Part shown: positions 24,413 through 33,021 of the stretch, one piece after another
Layout of the letters: the number at the start of each line of letters is the position of its first letter
Position numbering within the stretch: the stretch's first letter is position 1
Source of the DNA: Nitrobacter vulgaris
Lineage (GTDB): Bacteria > Pseudomonadota > Alphaproteobacteria > Rhizobiales > Xanthobacteraceae
Direction: 5' to 3'
Assembly: GCF_031453995.1 (NCBI RefSeq)
Contig: NZ_JAVDPZ010000003.1
Coordinates: 62,001-126,000, forward strand
Length of the DNA: 64,000 bases
Program-made: the position numbers and the translations under genes
Notes under the pieces: generated by a model
Told to the model about the DNA's origin: nothing
What the model saw: only the letters and a program-made list of their open reading frames with translations
Databases searched by the model: none

Positions 24413-26059
24413 ATGGCCGCCAAAGACGTCAAGTTTTCCGGCGACGCGCGCCAACGCATGCTGCGCGGCGTCGATATCCTCGCCGACGCTGTGAAGGTGA
24501 CCCTCGGCCCGAAAGGCCGCAATGTCGTGATCGAAAAGAGCTTTGGCGCGCCCCGCATTACCAAAGACGGCGTCACCGTTGCCAAGGAGATCGAACTCGA
24601 GGACAAGTTCGAGAACATGGGCGCTCAGATGGTGCGCGAGGTCGCCTCCAAGACCAACGATCTCGCCGGCGACGGCACCACGACCGCCACGGTGCTGGCA
24701 CAGGCCATCGTCCGCGAGGGCGCGAAAGCAGTTGCCGCCGGCATGAATCCCATGGATCTCAAGCGCGGCATCGACATCGCCGTCGCCGCCGTGGTGAAGG
24801 ACATCGGGAAGCGCGCGAAGGCGGTGGCGTCCTCGGCCGAAGTCGCTCAGGTCGGCACCATCTCGTCCAATGGCGACGCCTCGATCGGCAAGATGATCGC
24901 GCAGGCGATGCAGAAGGTCGGCAATGATGGCGTCATCACCGTCGAGGAGAACAAGTCGCTCGAAACCGACGTCGATATCGTGGAGGGCATGAAGTTCGAT
25001 CGCGGCTATCTTAGCCCCTACTTCATCACCAATGCGGAGAAAATGGCGGCCGAGCTGAACGACGCCTACATCCTGCTGCACGAGAAGAAGCTGACCGGCC
25101 TCCAAACTTTGCTGCCGGTGCTCGAGGCGGTCGTGAAATCCGGCAAGCCGCTGCTGATCATCGCGGAAGATGTCGAAGGCGAAGCGCTGGCCGCGCTGGT
25201 GGTCAATCGGCTTCGTGGCGGCCTGAAAGTGGCCGCAGTGAAGGCACCGGGCTTCGGTGATCGCCGCAAGGCCATGCTGGAGGACATCGCCATCCTGACC
25301 AACAGCCAGCTCATTTCCGACGAGCTCGGCATGAAACTCGAGAACGTCACCGTTAATATGCTGGGCCGCGCCAAGAAAGTGCTGATCGACAAAGAGAACA
25401 CCACCATCGTCAACGGCGCCGGCAAGAAAAAGGACATCGAGGCACGGGTCGGACAAATCAAGGCGCAGATAGAGGAGACCACCTCCGACTATGACCGCGA
25501 GAAGCTGCAAGAACGTCTGGCCAAGCTCGCCGGCGGCGTTGCGGTAATCCGTGTCGGAGGCGCGACCGAGGTCGAGGTCAAGGAAAAGAAGGATCGCGTC
25601 GAGGATGCGCTCAACGCCACGCGCGCCGCGGTGGAGGAAGGCATCGTGCCCGGCGGCGGCACGGCGCTGCTGCGGGCCAAGAAGGCGGTCGGCCGCATCA
25701 ACAACGACAACCCGGACGTGCAGGCCGGCATCAACATCGTACTGAAGGCGCTGGAAGCGCCGATCCGTCAGATCGCGGAAAACGCCGGCGTCGAGGGCTC
25801 CATCGTGGTGGGCAAGGTTCTCGAAAACAAGACCGAGACCTTCGGCTTCGACGCCCAAAAGGAAGAATATGTCGACATGATCGCCAAGGGCATCGTCGAT
25901 CCCGCCAAGGTCGTGCGCACCGCCTTGCAGGATGCCTCGTCGATCGCAGGGCTGCTCGTGACCACCGAAGCCATGGTCGCCGAACTGCCCAGGGAAGAGC
26001 CTCCGGCTATGCCACCGGGCGGCGGCGGAATGGGTGGTATGGGCGGCATGGGCTTTTGA
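24413..26059 (+). CDS. groEL: Chaperonin GroEL
   Basis: 60-kDa chaperonin that forms the double-ring folding chamber with GroES. Length is 548 aa. It has VTLGPKGRNVVIEKSFGAPRITKDGVTVAKEIELE-type N-terminal sequence (landmarks LGPKGRNV near residue 30), the ATP-site GDGTTTATVLAQ near residue 86, and the C-terminal Gly-Gly-Met tail (GGMGGMGGMGF). AGGAG lies about 9 bases before the ATG. It is controlled with groES. Bradyrhizobium relatives carry several groESL operons; this one has the CIRCE element. Confidence 0.98.
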   Translation: MAAKDVKFSGDARQRMLRGVDILADAVKVTLGPKGRNVVIEKSFGAPRITKDGVTVAKEIELEDKFENMGAQMVREVASKTNDLAGDGTTTATVLAQAIVREGAKAVAAGMNPMDLKRGIDIAVAAVVKDIGKRAKAVASSAEVAQVGTISSNGDASIGKMIAQAMQKVGNDGVITVEENKSLETDVDIVEGMKFDRGYLSPYFITNAEKMAAELNDAYILLHEKKLTGLQTLLPVLEAVVKSGKPLLIIAEDVEGEALAALVVNRLRGGLKVAAVKAPGFGDRRKAMLEDIAILTNSQLISDELGMKLENVTVNMLGRAKKVLIDKENTTIVNGAGKKKDIEARVGQIKAQIEETTSDYDREKLQERLAKLAGGVAVIRVGGATEVEVKEKKDRVEDALNATRAAVEEGIVPGGGTALLRAKKAVGRINNDNPDVQAGINIVLKALEAPIRQIAENAGVEGSIVVGKVLENKTETFGFDAQKEEYVDMIAKGIVDPAKVVRTALQDASSIAGLLVTTEAMVAELPREEPPAMPPGGGGMGGMGGMGF

Positions 26060-26084
26060 GTTCCTTCAACGGCACGACTTCGTC

Positions 26085-26115
26085 AGAAGGCCGCCTCCGG
26101 GCGGCCTTCTTTTTT
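26085..26115 (+). terminator. Intrinsic terminator of groESL
   Basis: Perfect 11-bp arms AGAAGGCCGCC / GGCGGCCTTCT with loop TCCG and a following TTTTT, 25 bp after the groEL stop. A textbook Rho-independent terminator. Confidence 0.93.
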
Positions 26116-26165
26116 CGCGAAGTGGGTTTTAGGGTAAGGGCCGATTCGACAAGCGGGGATTCTCC

Positions 26166-27362
26166 ATGCGCGCGCTGCGGCTGTGCCTGATCAGTCTAAC
26201 GATGGCTTTACCGGGACCTCTGCGGGCGCAAGACCGGCCGCTTCCCAAAGCTACGCCCGGCGCGGAGGTGAGATACTTCACCTCCATCGACGGACTGATG
26301 GAGGGCAATGCGGACGTTATCCTTAAAGAGACCCGCCAGGGCAAGACGGTCACGGGCGCCGTTCTCGATGTGTGTTACCCTGCGGAGAAAGGCTCGAGCC
26401 GCAAGGACCGCTTCGTCGCCAACCTCGCGGTGAACGGTTCGACCCTGACCGGCAGCACACAAAGCATCGCCGACAAGCTGCCGGTCACGGTGAAGCTCAC
26501 ACGCAAGCCCACAGGCGATACCTTCGAGTTCGGGGGCAGGATCAGCGTCGGCCAAAAAGTTACCGACGTGACCTCGACAGACAATTCCGACCTCAGCGAG
26601 GCTGAGTTCAACGATGCCCGGATGACCGATGACGGCATCAGCGCATCGCCGAAGGATTTCACCGAGGTATCTCCCGAAGCAATCGCCGTGAAAGTGAAGA
26701 TCGACGCAGCGATCGACCTGCTCAAAAGTTTGAGAGAACAAAATGTCGAGGTGCTGCTGAACAGCCTCGAGGTGACTTGCGAGGCGCTGCGGGCGGGAGC
26801 GCAGGTCATCGACATCAACGTCGATCCTGAGCGCGCCCCCTCCCTTCTCGCTCGGTTGAAAGCAACGCCCGGCGTGGTCGCCGCGGGCTGGAGCGCCGGG
26901 ATGTTCGATATGGAGCGCACCATCCGGTTTCCGGCCGCAGAATGGCGTGACAAGGGCAAACTCAATCGCGACAAGCTTGCGACCGCTATCTCCGGTGTGC
27001 TGGAAAAAGCTTTGAATGCAAAGCCGGCGTCAGCAAAATGGAGTGACAACACCGGCAAACTGACGTTGACGTTCAAACGCCCCAGCGTGCTGGTTCCGGC
27101 GCTCGGGTTGACCGACACCATCAAAGTGACAGCATTGCCAGGCCCTGACAGGCCCGATGAATCCGATCATATCATGCTCTGGGTCGGCGCTCCCTCGACT
27201 AGCACTGCGGACGAAACCGATGGGCCGAGGCTCGGTCTTACCGACGATCTGTCAGCGGACGACGGCGAGAGTAACGAGACCAATGACAGCGGCACGCTGG
27301 ATGCGCTGGCGAAACAGTTCAAAGCCCAGCGCTGGGACGTCGACAAATCGGCCTGGAAATAG
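26166..27362 (+). CDS. Secreted hypothetical protein
   Basis: A 398-aa protein with a signal peptide (residues 1-21, ending LRAQ). Residues 30-140 contain beta-type sequence (VRYFTSIDGLMEGNADVILKE, SIADKLPVTVKLTRKPTG). Residues about 175-225 contain a Leu-rich helical segment (IAVKVKIDAAIDLLKSLREQNVEVLLNSLE). The end is acidic (DDLSADDGESNETND) and then basic-aromatic. A single internal Cys pair (VCYPAEK and VTCEALRAG) is present. I recognise no family. It starts shortly after the groEL terminator and probably has its own promoter. Confidence 0.75.
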   Translation: MRALRLCLISLTMALPGPLRAQDRPLPKATPGAEVRYFTSIDGLMEGNADVILKETRQGKTVTGAVLDVCYPAEKGSSRKDRFVANLAVNGSTLTGSTQSIADKLPVTVKLTRKPTGDTFEFGGRISVGQKVTDVTSTDNSDLSEAEFNDARMTDDGISASPKDFTEVSPEAIAVKVKIDAAIDLLKSLREQNVEVLLNSLEVTCEALRAGAQVIDINVDPERAPSLLARLKATPGVVAAGWSAGMFDMERTIRFPAAEWRDKGKLNRDKLATAISGVLEKALNAKPASAKWSDNTGKLTLTFKRPSVLVPALGLTDTIKVTALPGPDRPDESDHIMLWVGAPSTSTADETDGPRLGLTDDLSADDGESNETNDSGTLDALAKQFKAQRWDVDKSAWK

Positions 27363-27425
27363 CGGGTATCCGGTCTTCGCGGCAAAGGAATCGCGATCCG
27401 TACACGCACGGCATAACTCACAATC

Positions 27426-27525
27426 TAGAGTCCTCCACCGCTTCACGGAAACGGTGCAAGGACTCTACCTTTGTGACGCGTTTTCTTCACGCGAACCGGA
27501 TCCACTTCGCTTGAAAACGCTCTAG
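27426..27525 (-). repeat. Bipartite palindromic element, class A, copy 3
   Basis: Hairpin 1 (27426-27467) has arms TAGAGTCCT-CACCG / CGGTG-AGGACTCTA. Hairpin 2 (27478-27520) has arms GCGTTTTC / GAAAACGC and core GCGAACCGGATCCACTTCG. The linker is CCTTTGTGAC. The outer edge GCTCTA supplies the TAG stop (27522-27524) of the next gene on the minus strand. Confidence 0.85.
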
Positions 27526-27929
27526 TTTGTATTGAGATGAAAGCGCAGCGTGGTCGGTCCGACAAACGAGATCTCATCGTCCTGTCGCTCCCAGGTCACG
27601 GCAGCGGAAAGCGCCGCAGTCAAATCGTCATCGGCCTGAGCTTTCTCCGGCGGACAGGAGCGATCCTCCAGCGGACCGGCCGCGAAGATGACGGTGTTGC
27701 CGGCAACCGAAAACTGGCCTCTCCCGCCTTTGCACCACAATTCGAGCTTGACCCCGCCACTGTCGTCAATGTCCAGCGATGGCACCCGCTTCGAACCGGG
27801 CTGCGGCGATGCATCCAGCGTCATCTCGAAACCGAACGGAAATCCATCCTGCGCCGACGCCGGCCACGCGCCGGCGGCTCCCAGCGCGACCAGGACCACA
27901 CCCAACACGAACCCAAACCTTGCAGCCAT
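27522..27929 (-). CDS. Secreted META-domain-like protein
   Basis: A 135-aa protein with a signal peptide (residues 1-27, ending PASAQ). The rest looks like a META/HslJ-type domain: LDASPQPGSKRVPSLDIDDSGGVKLELWC, a strand GQFSVAGNTVIFA, then the characteristic LEDRSCPPEKAQADDDLTAALSAAVTWERQDDEISFVGPTTLRFHLN end (landmarks RSCPP and LRFHLN). Two Cys may pair. The family assignment is by pattern only. The TAG stop comes from the edge of a palindromic repeat, so the last codons may have been set by repeat insertion. Confidence 0.7.
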   Translation of the reverse strand: MAARFGFVLGVVLVALGAAGAWPASAQDGFPFGFEMTLDASPQPGSKRVPSLDIDDSGGVKLELWCKGGRGQFSVAGNTVIFAAGPLEDRSCPPEKAQADDDLTAALSAAVTWERQDDEISFVGPTTLRFHLNTN

Positions 27930-28021
27930 CTGCCCTCATTGAACGAGCTGAGACTGATAGAACCAGTCGCCGTTCTACAAGTTGAACGGACTGGAATCAG
28001 CCTCTCGTCATCTTTGGGATC

Positions 28022-28144
28022 GAGCGCGATCTTCTCGAAACCGATTTCCACTTTGCTCGGCTCTTCGGGTTGGGATCATGCTAAGAGCTTTTTGACGCGT
28101 TTTCTTCACACGAGCCGGCATCCACTTCGCTCGAAAATGCTATA
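28022..28144 (-). repeat. Tandem degenerate class B hairpin and class A hairpin
   Basis: 28022-28088 is a degenerate class B hairpin: GAGCGCGATCTT, core ACCGATTTCCACTTT, a 9-base insertion GCTCGGCTC, then GGGATCATGCT. Directly after it, 28097-28140 is a class A hairpin 2 (GCGTTTTC / GAAAATGC, core CACGAGCCGGCATCCACTTCG). No hairpin 1 is present. Two members of different classes side by side suggest independent insertions at a favoured spot. Confidence 0.7.
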
Positions 28145-28164
28145 GTGCGTTGAGGCTTGATCAA

Positions 28165-28309
28165 CGTCATTGCGAGCCGGCCGATGGCGACGTGTGGCGG
28201 CATCCCAACGCCAACGAAGCAACCCAGCTTTTTCTTCAACCTCTGGATTGTCTCGCTTGACGCGCAAACCGGCGCAAACCAATTAATCGGTCCCCGGCTC
28301 GCAATGACG
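28165..28309. repeat. CGTCATTGCGAGCC inverted-repeat element
   Basis: About 145 bp bounded by CGTCATTGCGAGCCGG and its complement CCGGCTCGCAATGACG. The interior has further self-complementary parts (GAAGCAACCCAGC...GGATTGTCTCGCTTG). It matches the general pattern of intergenic inverted-repeat elements common in Bradyrhizobium relatives. No reading frame. It lies downstream of the histone-like gene. Confidence 0.8.
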
Positions 28310-28339
28310 AGGCGGTCGGTTCAACCAACCTCATCTGCT

Positions 28340-28774
28340 TTAAGTGCCGTCCTCTCCCGACCCGGGGGTTTGATCCGTATGGCCATAGGACGGAGCCGCA
28401 GGCTCAGCCATCGCCCAGCTCGTGTCCGGCACAGGGGTGGGCTTTGGCGCGGCGCGCTTGGCCACTGCCTTTTTCGTCGAGGCCCTGCGCTTCGCCGCCG
28501 GCTTCCTTGCGGATTTACCGGTGGATCGCTTGGCTGACTTCTTGGCGGATTTTTTGGTGGATTTCCCTGGAGATTTTCTGGCGGATTTTTTCGCTGATTT
28601 CTTTGCCGACTTCTTCTTCACGGACTTCTTTTTTGAAGCCGTCTTCGCCGCCTTCTTGCCAGACTTCTTTGCGGACTTCTTCGTGGATTTCTTGTTCGCC
28701 GCTACGGCCTTCTTCTTGCTCTTCTTGGCCTTAACGCCCTTCGCCTTGCTGGATTTCTTAGCTTTCTTAGCCAT
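28340..28774 (-). CDS. Lysine-rich histone H1-like nucleoid protein
   Basis: A 144-aa, extremely basic protein: residues 1-110 are almost only Lys, Ala and Ser in short repeats of the KKSAKKSAKK type, like the C-terminal tail of eukaryotic histone H1 and bacterial H1-like proteins. The last 35 residues are different (PTPVPDTSWAMAEPAAPSYGHTDQTP) and not basic. It would bind DNA, or possibly RNA, without sequence specificity. The ATG at 28774 has AGGAGG at ideal distance; the longer frame to 28834 is unlikely. It follows glcF by 24 bp and may be in its transcript. Confidence 0.85.
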   Translation of the reverse strand: MAKKAKKSSKAKGVKAKKSKKKAVAANKKSTKKSAKKSGKKAAKTASKKKSVKKKSAKKSAKKSARKSPGKSTKKSAKKSAKRSTGKSARKPAAKRRASTKKAVAKRAAPKPTPVPDTSWAMAEPAAPSYGHTDQTPGSGEDGT

Positions 28775-28797
28775 CGTGATCCTCCTGTTGCCGCCGA

Positions 28798-30111
28798 TCA
28801 ATTCAGTCCTGGCCGGGGGCCGCCCGTCGCCCAATCGAGAAGTTCAATCGTGTGAACAACAGGGACCGACGTTCCGCCGGCAATCTGAATCATGCACCCG
28901 ATGTTTCCGGCGGCAATCATGTCCGGCTTGACGCTTGCGATGTTGGCGACCTTTCGGTCGCGCAGTCGGCCCGCAATGTCAGGCTGGAGAATGTTGTATG
29001 TCCCCGCCGAACCGCAACACAAATGACCCTCGGGTATATCTTTCACTACGAATCCATTCTTGAAAAGCAAATCTTTCGGAAGCTGCGTGATTTTCTGGCC
29101 ATGCTGAAGCGAACAGGCGGAGTGATAAGCGATGACAAGCTCGCTGCGGCTCGGCGGCGGCGGCAGGTCGAGGCTGGCGACATACTCTGTGATATCCTTG
29201 GCCAAGCCTGAGACCTTCGCGGCAGGCCCGGCGAAGTCGCGGTCCTCCCGCAGCAGGTAACCGTAATCCTTGATGACGGTGCCGCAGCCAGAGGTCGTGA
29301 CCAGGATGGCATCGAGACCATCCCGTTCCGCTTCGCGGGTCCAGGCTCTGATGTTGGCCCGCGCACGCGCCAGGGCGTCCCGATCGTCGCCCATGTGATG
29401 TGTCAGCGCGCCACAACACTGCTCGTCCGCCACCAGCACCACTTCGACGCCGTGACGGGTTAACAGGCGGATCGCGGCCTCGTTGATGCGCGGCGCCAGC
29501 ACCTGCTGGGCGCAGCCTTGCAGCAGAGCGACGCGGCCACGCCTCATACCCGTCGCTGGAAACACACTTCCCGCAGCCGCTCCGGGAGAGGGCAGCGACG
29601 CGGGCGCGAGCGCCAACATCGCCTTGATCCTGTGCAGCAACGTCGGCGTCACGCCCCCCTTCGAGCCCGGCAGCAGGGCTGCGAATGGCCGCCCGAAGCG
29701 CGCAAGGGTCATGCTGACCCGAAAGATTCTCGGCCGCGGCAGCACGAAAGCGAGAACGGCTCGAAGCAGCCGTTCGGAAACCGGGCGCGCATACTCCTTC
29801 TCGATTTTGACACGCGCCTGATCCACCAGGTGCATGTAATTGACCCCGGAGGGGCAGGTCGTCATGCAGGCAAGACACGATAGACAGCGATCGATGTGTT
29901 TGACGACCTCAGCCGTTGGTGGCTCGTTCTTTTCGAGCATCTGCTTGATCAGGTAAATCCGGCCGCGTGGGCTATCGAGTTCGTCGCCGAGCAACACATA
30001 GGTCGGGCACGTCGCCGTGCAGAATCCGCAATGGACGCACTTACGGAGGATCTTGTCCGCCTCGGCAATGTCAGAATCGCTCAGTTGAGCGGGCGTGAAT
30101 TCGGTTTTCAT
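28798..30111 (-). CDS. glcF: Glycolate oxidase iron-sulfur subunit
   Basis: Membrane-associated [4Fe-4S] subunit of glycolate dehydrogenase, which passes electrons from glycolate to the quinone pool. Two ferredoxin-type clusters are visible: CVHCGFCTATCPTY (about residue 26) and CLSCLACMTTCPSGV (about residue 77). The C-terminal half has two CCG modules (EQCCGALTHH and GHLCCGSAGTYNI) typical of heterodisulfide reductase-like proteins. Length is 437 aa. Its ATG overlaps the glcE stop by ATGA. Confidence 0.96.
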   Translation of the reverse strand: MKTEFTPAQLSDSDIAEADKILRKCVHCGFCTATCPTYVLLGDELDSPRGRIYLIKQMLEKNEPPTAEVVKHIDRCLSCLACMTTCPSGVNYMHLVDQARVKIEKEYARPVSERLLRAVLAFVLPRPRIFRVSMTLARFGRPFAALLPGSKGGVTPTLLHRIKAMLALAPASLPSPGAAAGSVFPATGMRRGRVALLQGCAQQVLAPRINEAAIRLLTRHGVEVVLVADEQCCGALTHHMGDDRDALARARANIRAWTREAERDGLDAILVTTSGCGTVIKDYGYLLREDRDFAGPAAKVSGLAKDITEYVASLDLPPPPSRSELVIAYHSACSLQHGQKITQLPKDLLFKNGFVVKDIPEGHLCCGSAGTYNILQPDIAGRLRDRKVANIASVKPDMIAAGNIGCMIQIAGGTSVPVVHTIELLDWATGGPRPGLN

Positions 30112-31349
30112 CAGATCGGCGTCCGCGTCAGCCTGCCGCGATTAAAAATGCTTTTGGGGTCGAAGCTCTGCCGCACCCGCTCGGCCAGCGCTGCGACGCC
30201 TTTTGCCTGCGGATGAAACACATCGACAGTTCGGCGCAATCCCTCGTCGGCCCGCAGCAGGGTCGCGTGCCCGCCGAGCGGAGCGAGCCGACGACGCAGC
30301 GATGCGGCATGTGCATCGACCGACGGCGGCAGCGCCGCCCAGAGCAATCCGCCAGCCCAGTCGTAGATCACCTCGCCGCCGGTCTCACGCGTCAGCGTCT
30401 GTCCGAAGACTCCCCCGGATGCCGGAGGACAGACGATCCTCCACACCGGCCAAGCGCCCAGTGGGCCATCAGCCGCGAAGGGCGCAACGTCCCGAATCTC
30501 GCGCCACAGCGCCGCCGATTCAGCGTTCTCAACAAATTCGGCCGCGCCGAAAGACGCAAGGTCAGCTGCAAGCGCCGCTCCGCGATGAACGACGGAGGCG
30601 GCGATGCCCTCCAGCCGCAACAACGTCGCAGCCTGTCCCATGGATGCAAGACCGGCCAGCGCGCCTCGCGATGCCTTGAGAGCTGAGTACGGCGCGTGCG
30701 CCGCCCCCGAAACGTCGTAGGGAGAACCCAGCGCGGCCGTCATTGCTCGGTTGGCGGCGAGGTCATCAAGCCCGCGCAACACCAACGTGCGCTCGGCCTC
30801 CGCCTTCGGCATCACCTTGAGCGTCACCTCGGTCATGATCGCCAGCGTGCCCCACGATCCGGCCAGCAACTTACAGAGATCATAGCCGGTGACGTTCTTC
30901 ACCACCCTGCCCCCGGCCTTGAAACTGTCGCCGAAGCCGGAAACCGCGTGAGCGCCGAGCAGATGGTCCCGCACGCCACCGGCCTTGATACGGCGCGGTC
31001 CGGCTAACCCGGCGCCAATCATGCCGCCGATGGTCCCTCGTCCAGACCGGGAGTCTAACAACACGGCAGTATTCATCGGCTCAAACGCAAACTCCTGATT
31101 CTTGGAATCGAGCAGCGACAGCACCTCATCCAACGGTGCGCCGGCCTGCACCGTAATGATGAGTTCGCTCGGCTCGTAGCAGGTCACCGCATTCAGCGCC
31201 GACACATCGAGCACCGCGTTGGTCATCATCACATGGCCGATCGACCGCTTCGATCCGTGCCCGATAATCTCAAGCGGCTGTTCGCCCGCGAGGGCGGTAC
31301 GCACCGCGGCCTCAACGTCTGCGGCGTCGCGTATGTGCAGGATGTTCAC
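30111..31349 (-). CDS. glcE: Glycolate oxidase FAD-binding subunit
   Basis: FAD-linked oxidase-type subunit (412 aa) of glycolate dehydrogenase. The PCMH FAD domain is in the N-terminal half: ELIITVQAGAPLDEVLSLL, GRGTIGGMIGAGLAGPRRIKAGGVRDHLLGA and VVKNVTGYDLCKLLAGSWGTLAI. The start is GTG at 31349 with GAGG 7 bases upstream. It overlaps glcF downstream but is separated from glcD by 178 bp filled by a repeat, so coupling with glcD is through the transcript only. Confidence 0.95.
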   Translation of the reverse strand: MNILHIRDAADVEAAVRTALAGEQPLEIIGHGSKRSIGHVMMTNAVLDVSALNAVTCYEPSELIITVQAGAPLDEVLSLLDSKNQEFAFEPMNTAVLLDSRSGRGTIGGMIGAGLAGPRRIKAGGVRDHLLGAHAVSGFGDSFKAGGRVVKNVTGYDLCKLLAGSWGTLAIMTEVTLKVMPKAEAERTLVLRGLDDLAANRAMTAALGSPYDVSGAAHAPYSALKASRGALAGLASMGQAATLLRLEGIAASVVHRGAALAADLASFGAAEFVENAESAALWREIRDVAPFAADGPLGAWPVWRIVCPPASGGVFGQTLTRETGGEVIYDWAGGLLWAALPPSVDAHAASLRRRLAPLGGHATLLRADEGLRRTVDVFHPQAKGVAALAERVRQSFDPKSIFNRGRLTRTPI

Positions 31350-31372
31350 GGCTGCCTCAATGCGGCGGAGCT

Positions 31373-31497
31373 GTCATGGCCGGCATGCCCGGGCTCCTCC
31401 CGGCCATCCCCGTCTTGGTCCGCAGTAAAACGTGGATGCCCGGCGCAATGGGCCTGTGCTCGGGCCGGCGAAGCCAGACCCGAGTGCCGGGCATGAC
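31373..31497. repeat. GTCATGCCCGG-type palindromic repeat between glcD and glcE
   Basis: About 125 bp starting GTCATGGCCGGCATGCCCGGG and ending GTGCCGGGCATGAC, with a second internal dyad (CCCGGGCTC...GGATGCCCGGC). It fills nearly the whole glcD-glcE gap of an operon whose other junction overlaps. Related copies are at 24268 and 57723. Confidence 0.8.
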
Positions 31498-31527
31498 GGA
31501 GCATGCGGATAGGACGTCGCCTTATCA

Positions 31528-33021
31528 TCAAAATCTCGGCAGATCCGGAAACGGCAGCTTGCCGCCGTGCACATGAACGCGGCCGAGTTCGGCGCAGCGG
31601 TGCAGCGTCGGAAACACCTTGCCTGGATTGAGAAGACCCTGGGCGTCGAACGCGCATTTCAGCCGCTGCTGCTGGTTGAGATCGACTTCGCTGAACATGT
31701 GCGGCATCAGGTCTCGCTTCTCGATGCCGACGCCATGCTCGCCGGTCAGAACGCCGCCGAGTTCGACGCAGCAGCGCAGAATGTCTGCGCCGAACGCCTC
31801 CGCCTTGTCCATCTCACCGGGCTTGTTGGCATCGTACAGGATGAGCGGATGAAGATTGCCGTCGCCGGCATGGAAGACGTTGGCCACGCCGAGGCCGTAC
31901 TTCTCGCCGAGATCGCGAATGCGCGCCAGCGCCCGCGGCAGCGCTCCGCGCGGAATGGTGCCGTCCATGCAGAGATAGTCGGGCGAGATGCGGCCTACTG
32001 CCGGAAACGCCGCCTTGCGGCCGGCCCAGAACAGGTCGCGCTCCGCTTCCGAACCGGAAATCCGGCAGGTCGTCGATCCGCAGCCGAGCGCGATGGCCTC
32101 AACGCGCCTGATGAGTTCGTCAACCTCGATTGAAGAACCGTCAAGCTCGATGATCAGCAGCGCCTCGACGTCGAGCGGATAACCGGCGTTGACGAAGGCT
32201 TCGGCGGCGTGGATCGCCGGCCTGTCCATCATCTCCATGCCGCCGGGAATGATGCCGGCGCCGATGACCCGCGCCACGCATTCACCCGCCGCTTCCACCT
32301 GCGAGAATCCGACCATCAGCGCCCGCGCGGTTTCCGGCTTCCGCAGAATGCGGACGGTGACCTCGGTGACGACGCCGAGCAAACCTTCGGACCCGGTGAT
32401 GATGCCCATCAGATCATAACCCGCCTGCTCGGGCGTCTTGCCGCCGATGCGCAGGACTTCGCCAGACATCAGCACAAGCTCGCAGCCGAGCACGTTGTTG
32501 GTTGTCATGCCGTACTTCAGACAGTGAACACCGCCGGAATTTTCCGCGATGTTGCCACCGATCGAGCAGGCGATCTGCGATGAGGGATCCGGCGCGTAGT
32601 AGAACCCGGCATGGGCCACCGCTTGGCTGATCGCGAGGTTGGTGACGCCGGGCTCGGTGACGACAACACGGTTGTCGAAATCGATCTCACGGATGCGCTT
32701 GAACTTGCTGAGGCCGAGGAGCACCGCGTCGGCCAACGGCAACGCTCCACCCGACAGCGAGGTGCCGGAGCCGCGCGGCACCACCTTGATGCCGTGATCG
32801 AAGCAGTATTTCAGAACGCGCGACACCTGCGCCGTGGTTTCCGGCAATACCACCACCATCGGCGGCTGACGATAAGCGGTCAAAGCATCCGATTCATACG
32901 GCAACATTTCCGCCGCGCTGGAAATGACGCCCTCGCCCGGCACGATTTCACGGAAATCCCGGACAATGGCGTCGCGGCGATCGAGCACCATCTGATCCGG
33001 GGCGGGCATCATGATGGTCAT
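31528..33021 (-). CDS. glcD: Glycolate oxidase catalytic subunit
   Basis: FAD-dependent subunit that oxidises glycolate (or D-lactate) to glyoxylate (or pyruvate). From the ATG at 33021 it has 497 aa. The FAD-binding domain shows VVPRGSGTSLSGGALPLADAV and IGGNIAENSGGVHCLKYGMT. The C-terminal oxidase domain has NVFHAGDGNLHP and GGVLTGEHGVGIEKR. An upstream in-frame extension to 33069 adds 16 unconserved residues. First gene of glcDEF. It allows growth on, or detoxification of, glycolate, for example from phosphoglycolate. Confidence 0.95.
   Translation of the reverse strand: MTIMMPAPDQMVLDRRDAIVRDFREIVPGEGVISSAAEMLPYESDALTAYRQPPMVVVLPETTAQVSRVLKYCFDHGIKVVPRGSGTSLSGGALPLADAVLLGLSKFKRIREIDFDNRVVVTEPGVTNLAISQAVAHAGFYYAPDPSSQIACSIGGNIAENSGGVHCLKYGMTTNNVLGCELVLMSGEVLRIGGKTPEQAGYDLMGIITGSEGLLGVVTEVTVRILRKPETARALMVGFSQVEAAGECVARVIGAGIIPGGMEMMDRPAIHAAEAFVNAGYPLDVEALLIIELDGSSIEVDELIRRVEAIALGCGSTTCRISGSEAERDLFWAGRKAAFPAVGRISPDYLCMDGTIPRGALPRALARIRDLGEKYGLGVANVFHAGDGNLHPLILYDANKPGEMDKAEAFGADILRCCVELGGVLTGEHGVGIEKRDLMPHMFSEVDLNQQQRLKCAFDAQGLLNPGKVFPTLHRCAELGRVHVHGGKLPFPDLPRF

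Noticed and set aside
24410..25858. A 482-codon open frame antisense to groEL
   Set aside because: groEL is certain on the other strand, and the antisense product is a Asp/His/Leu-rich artefact.
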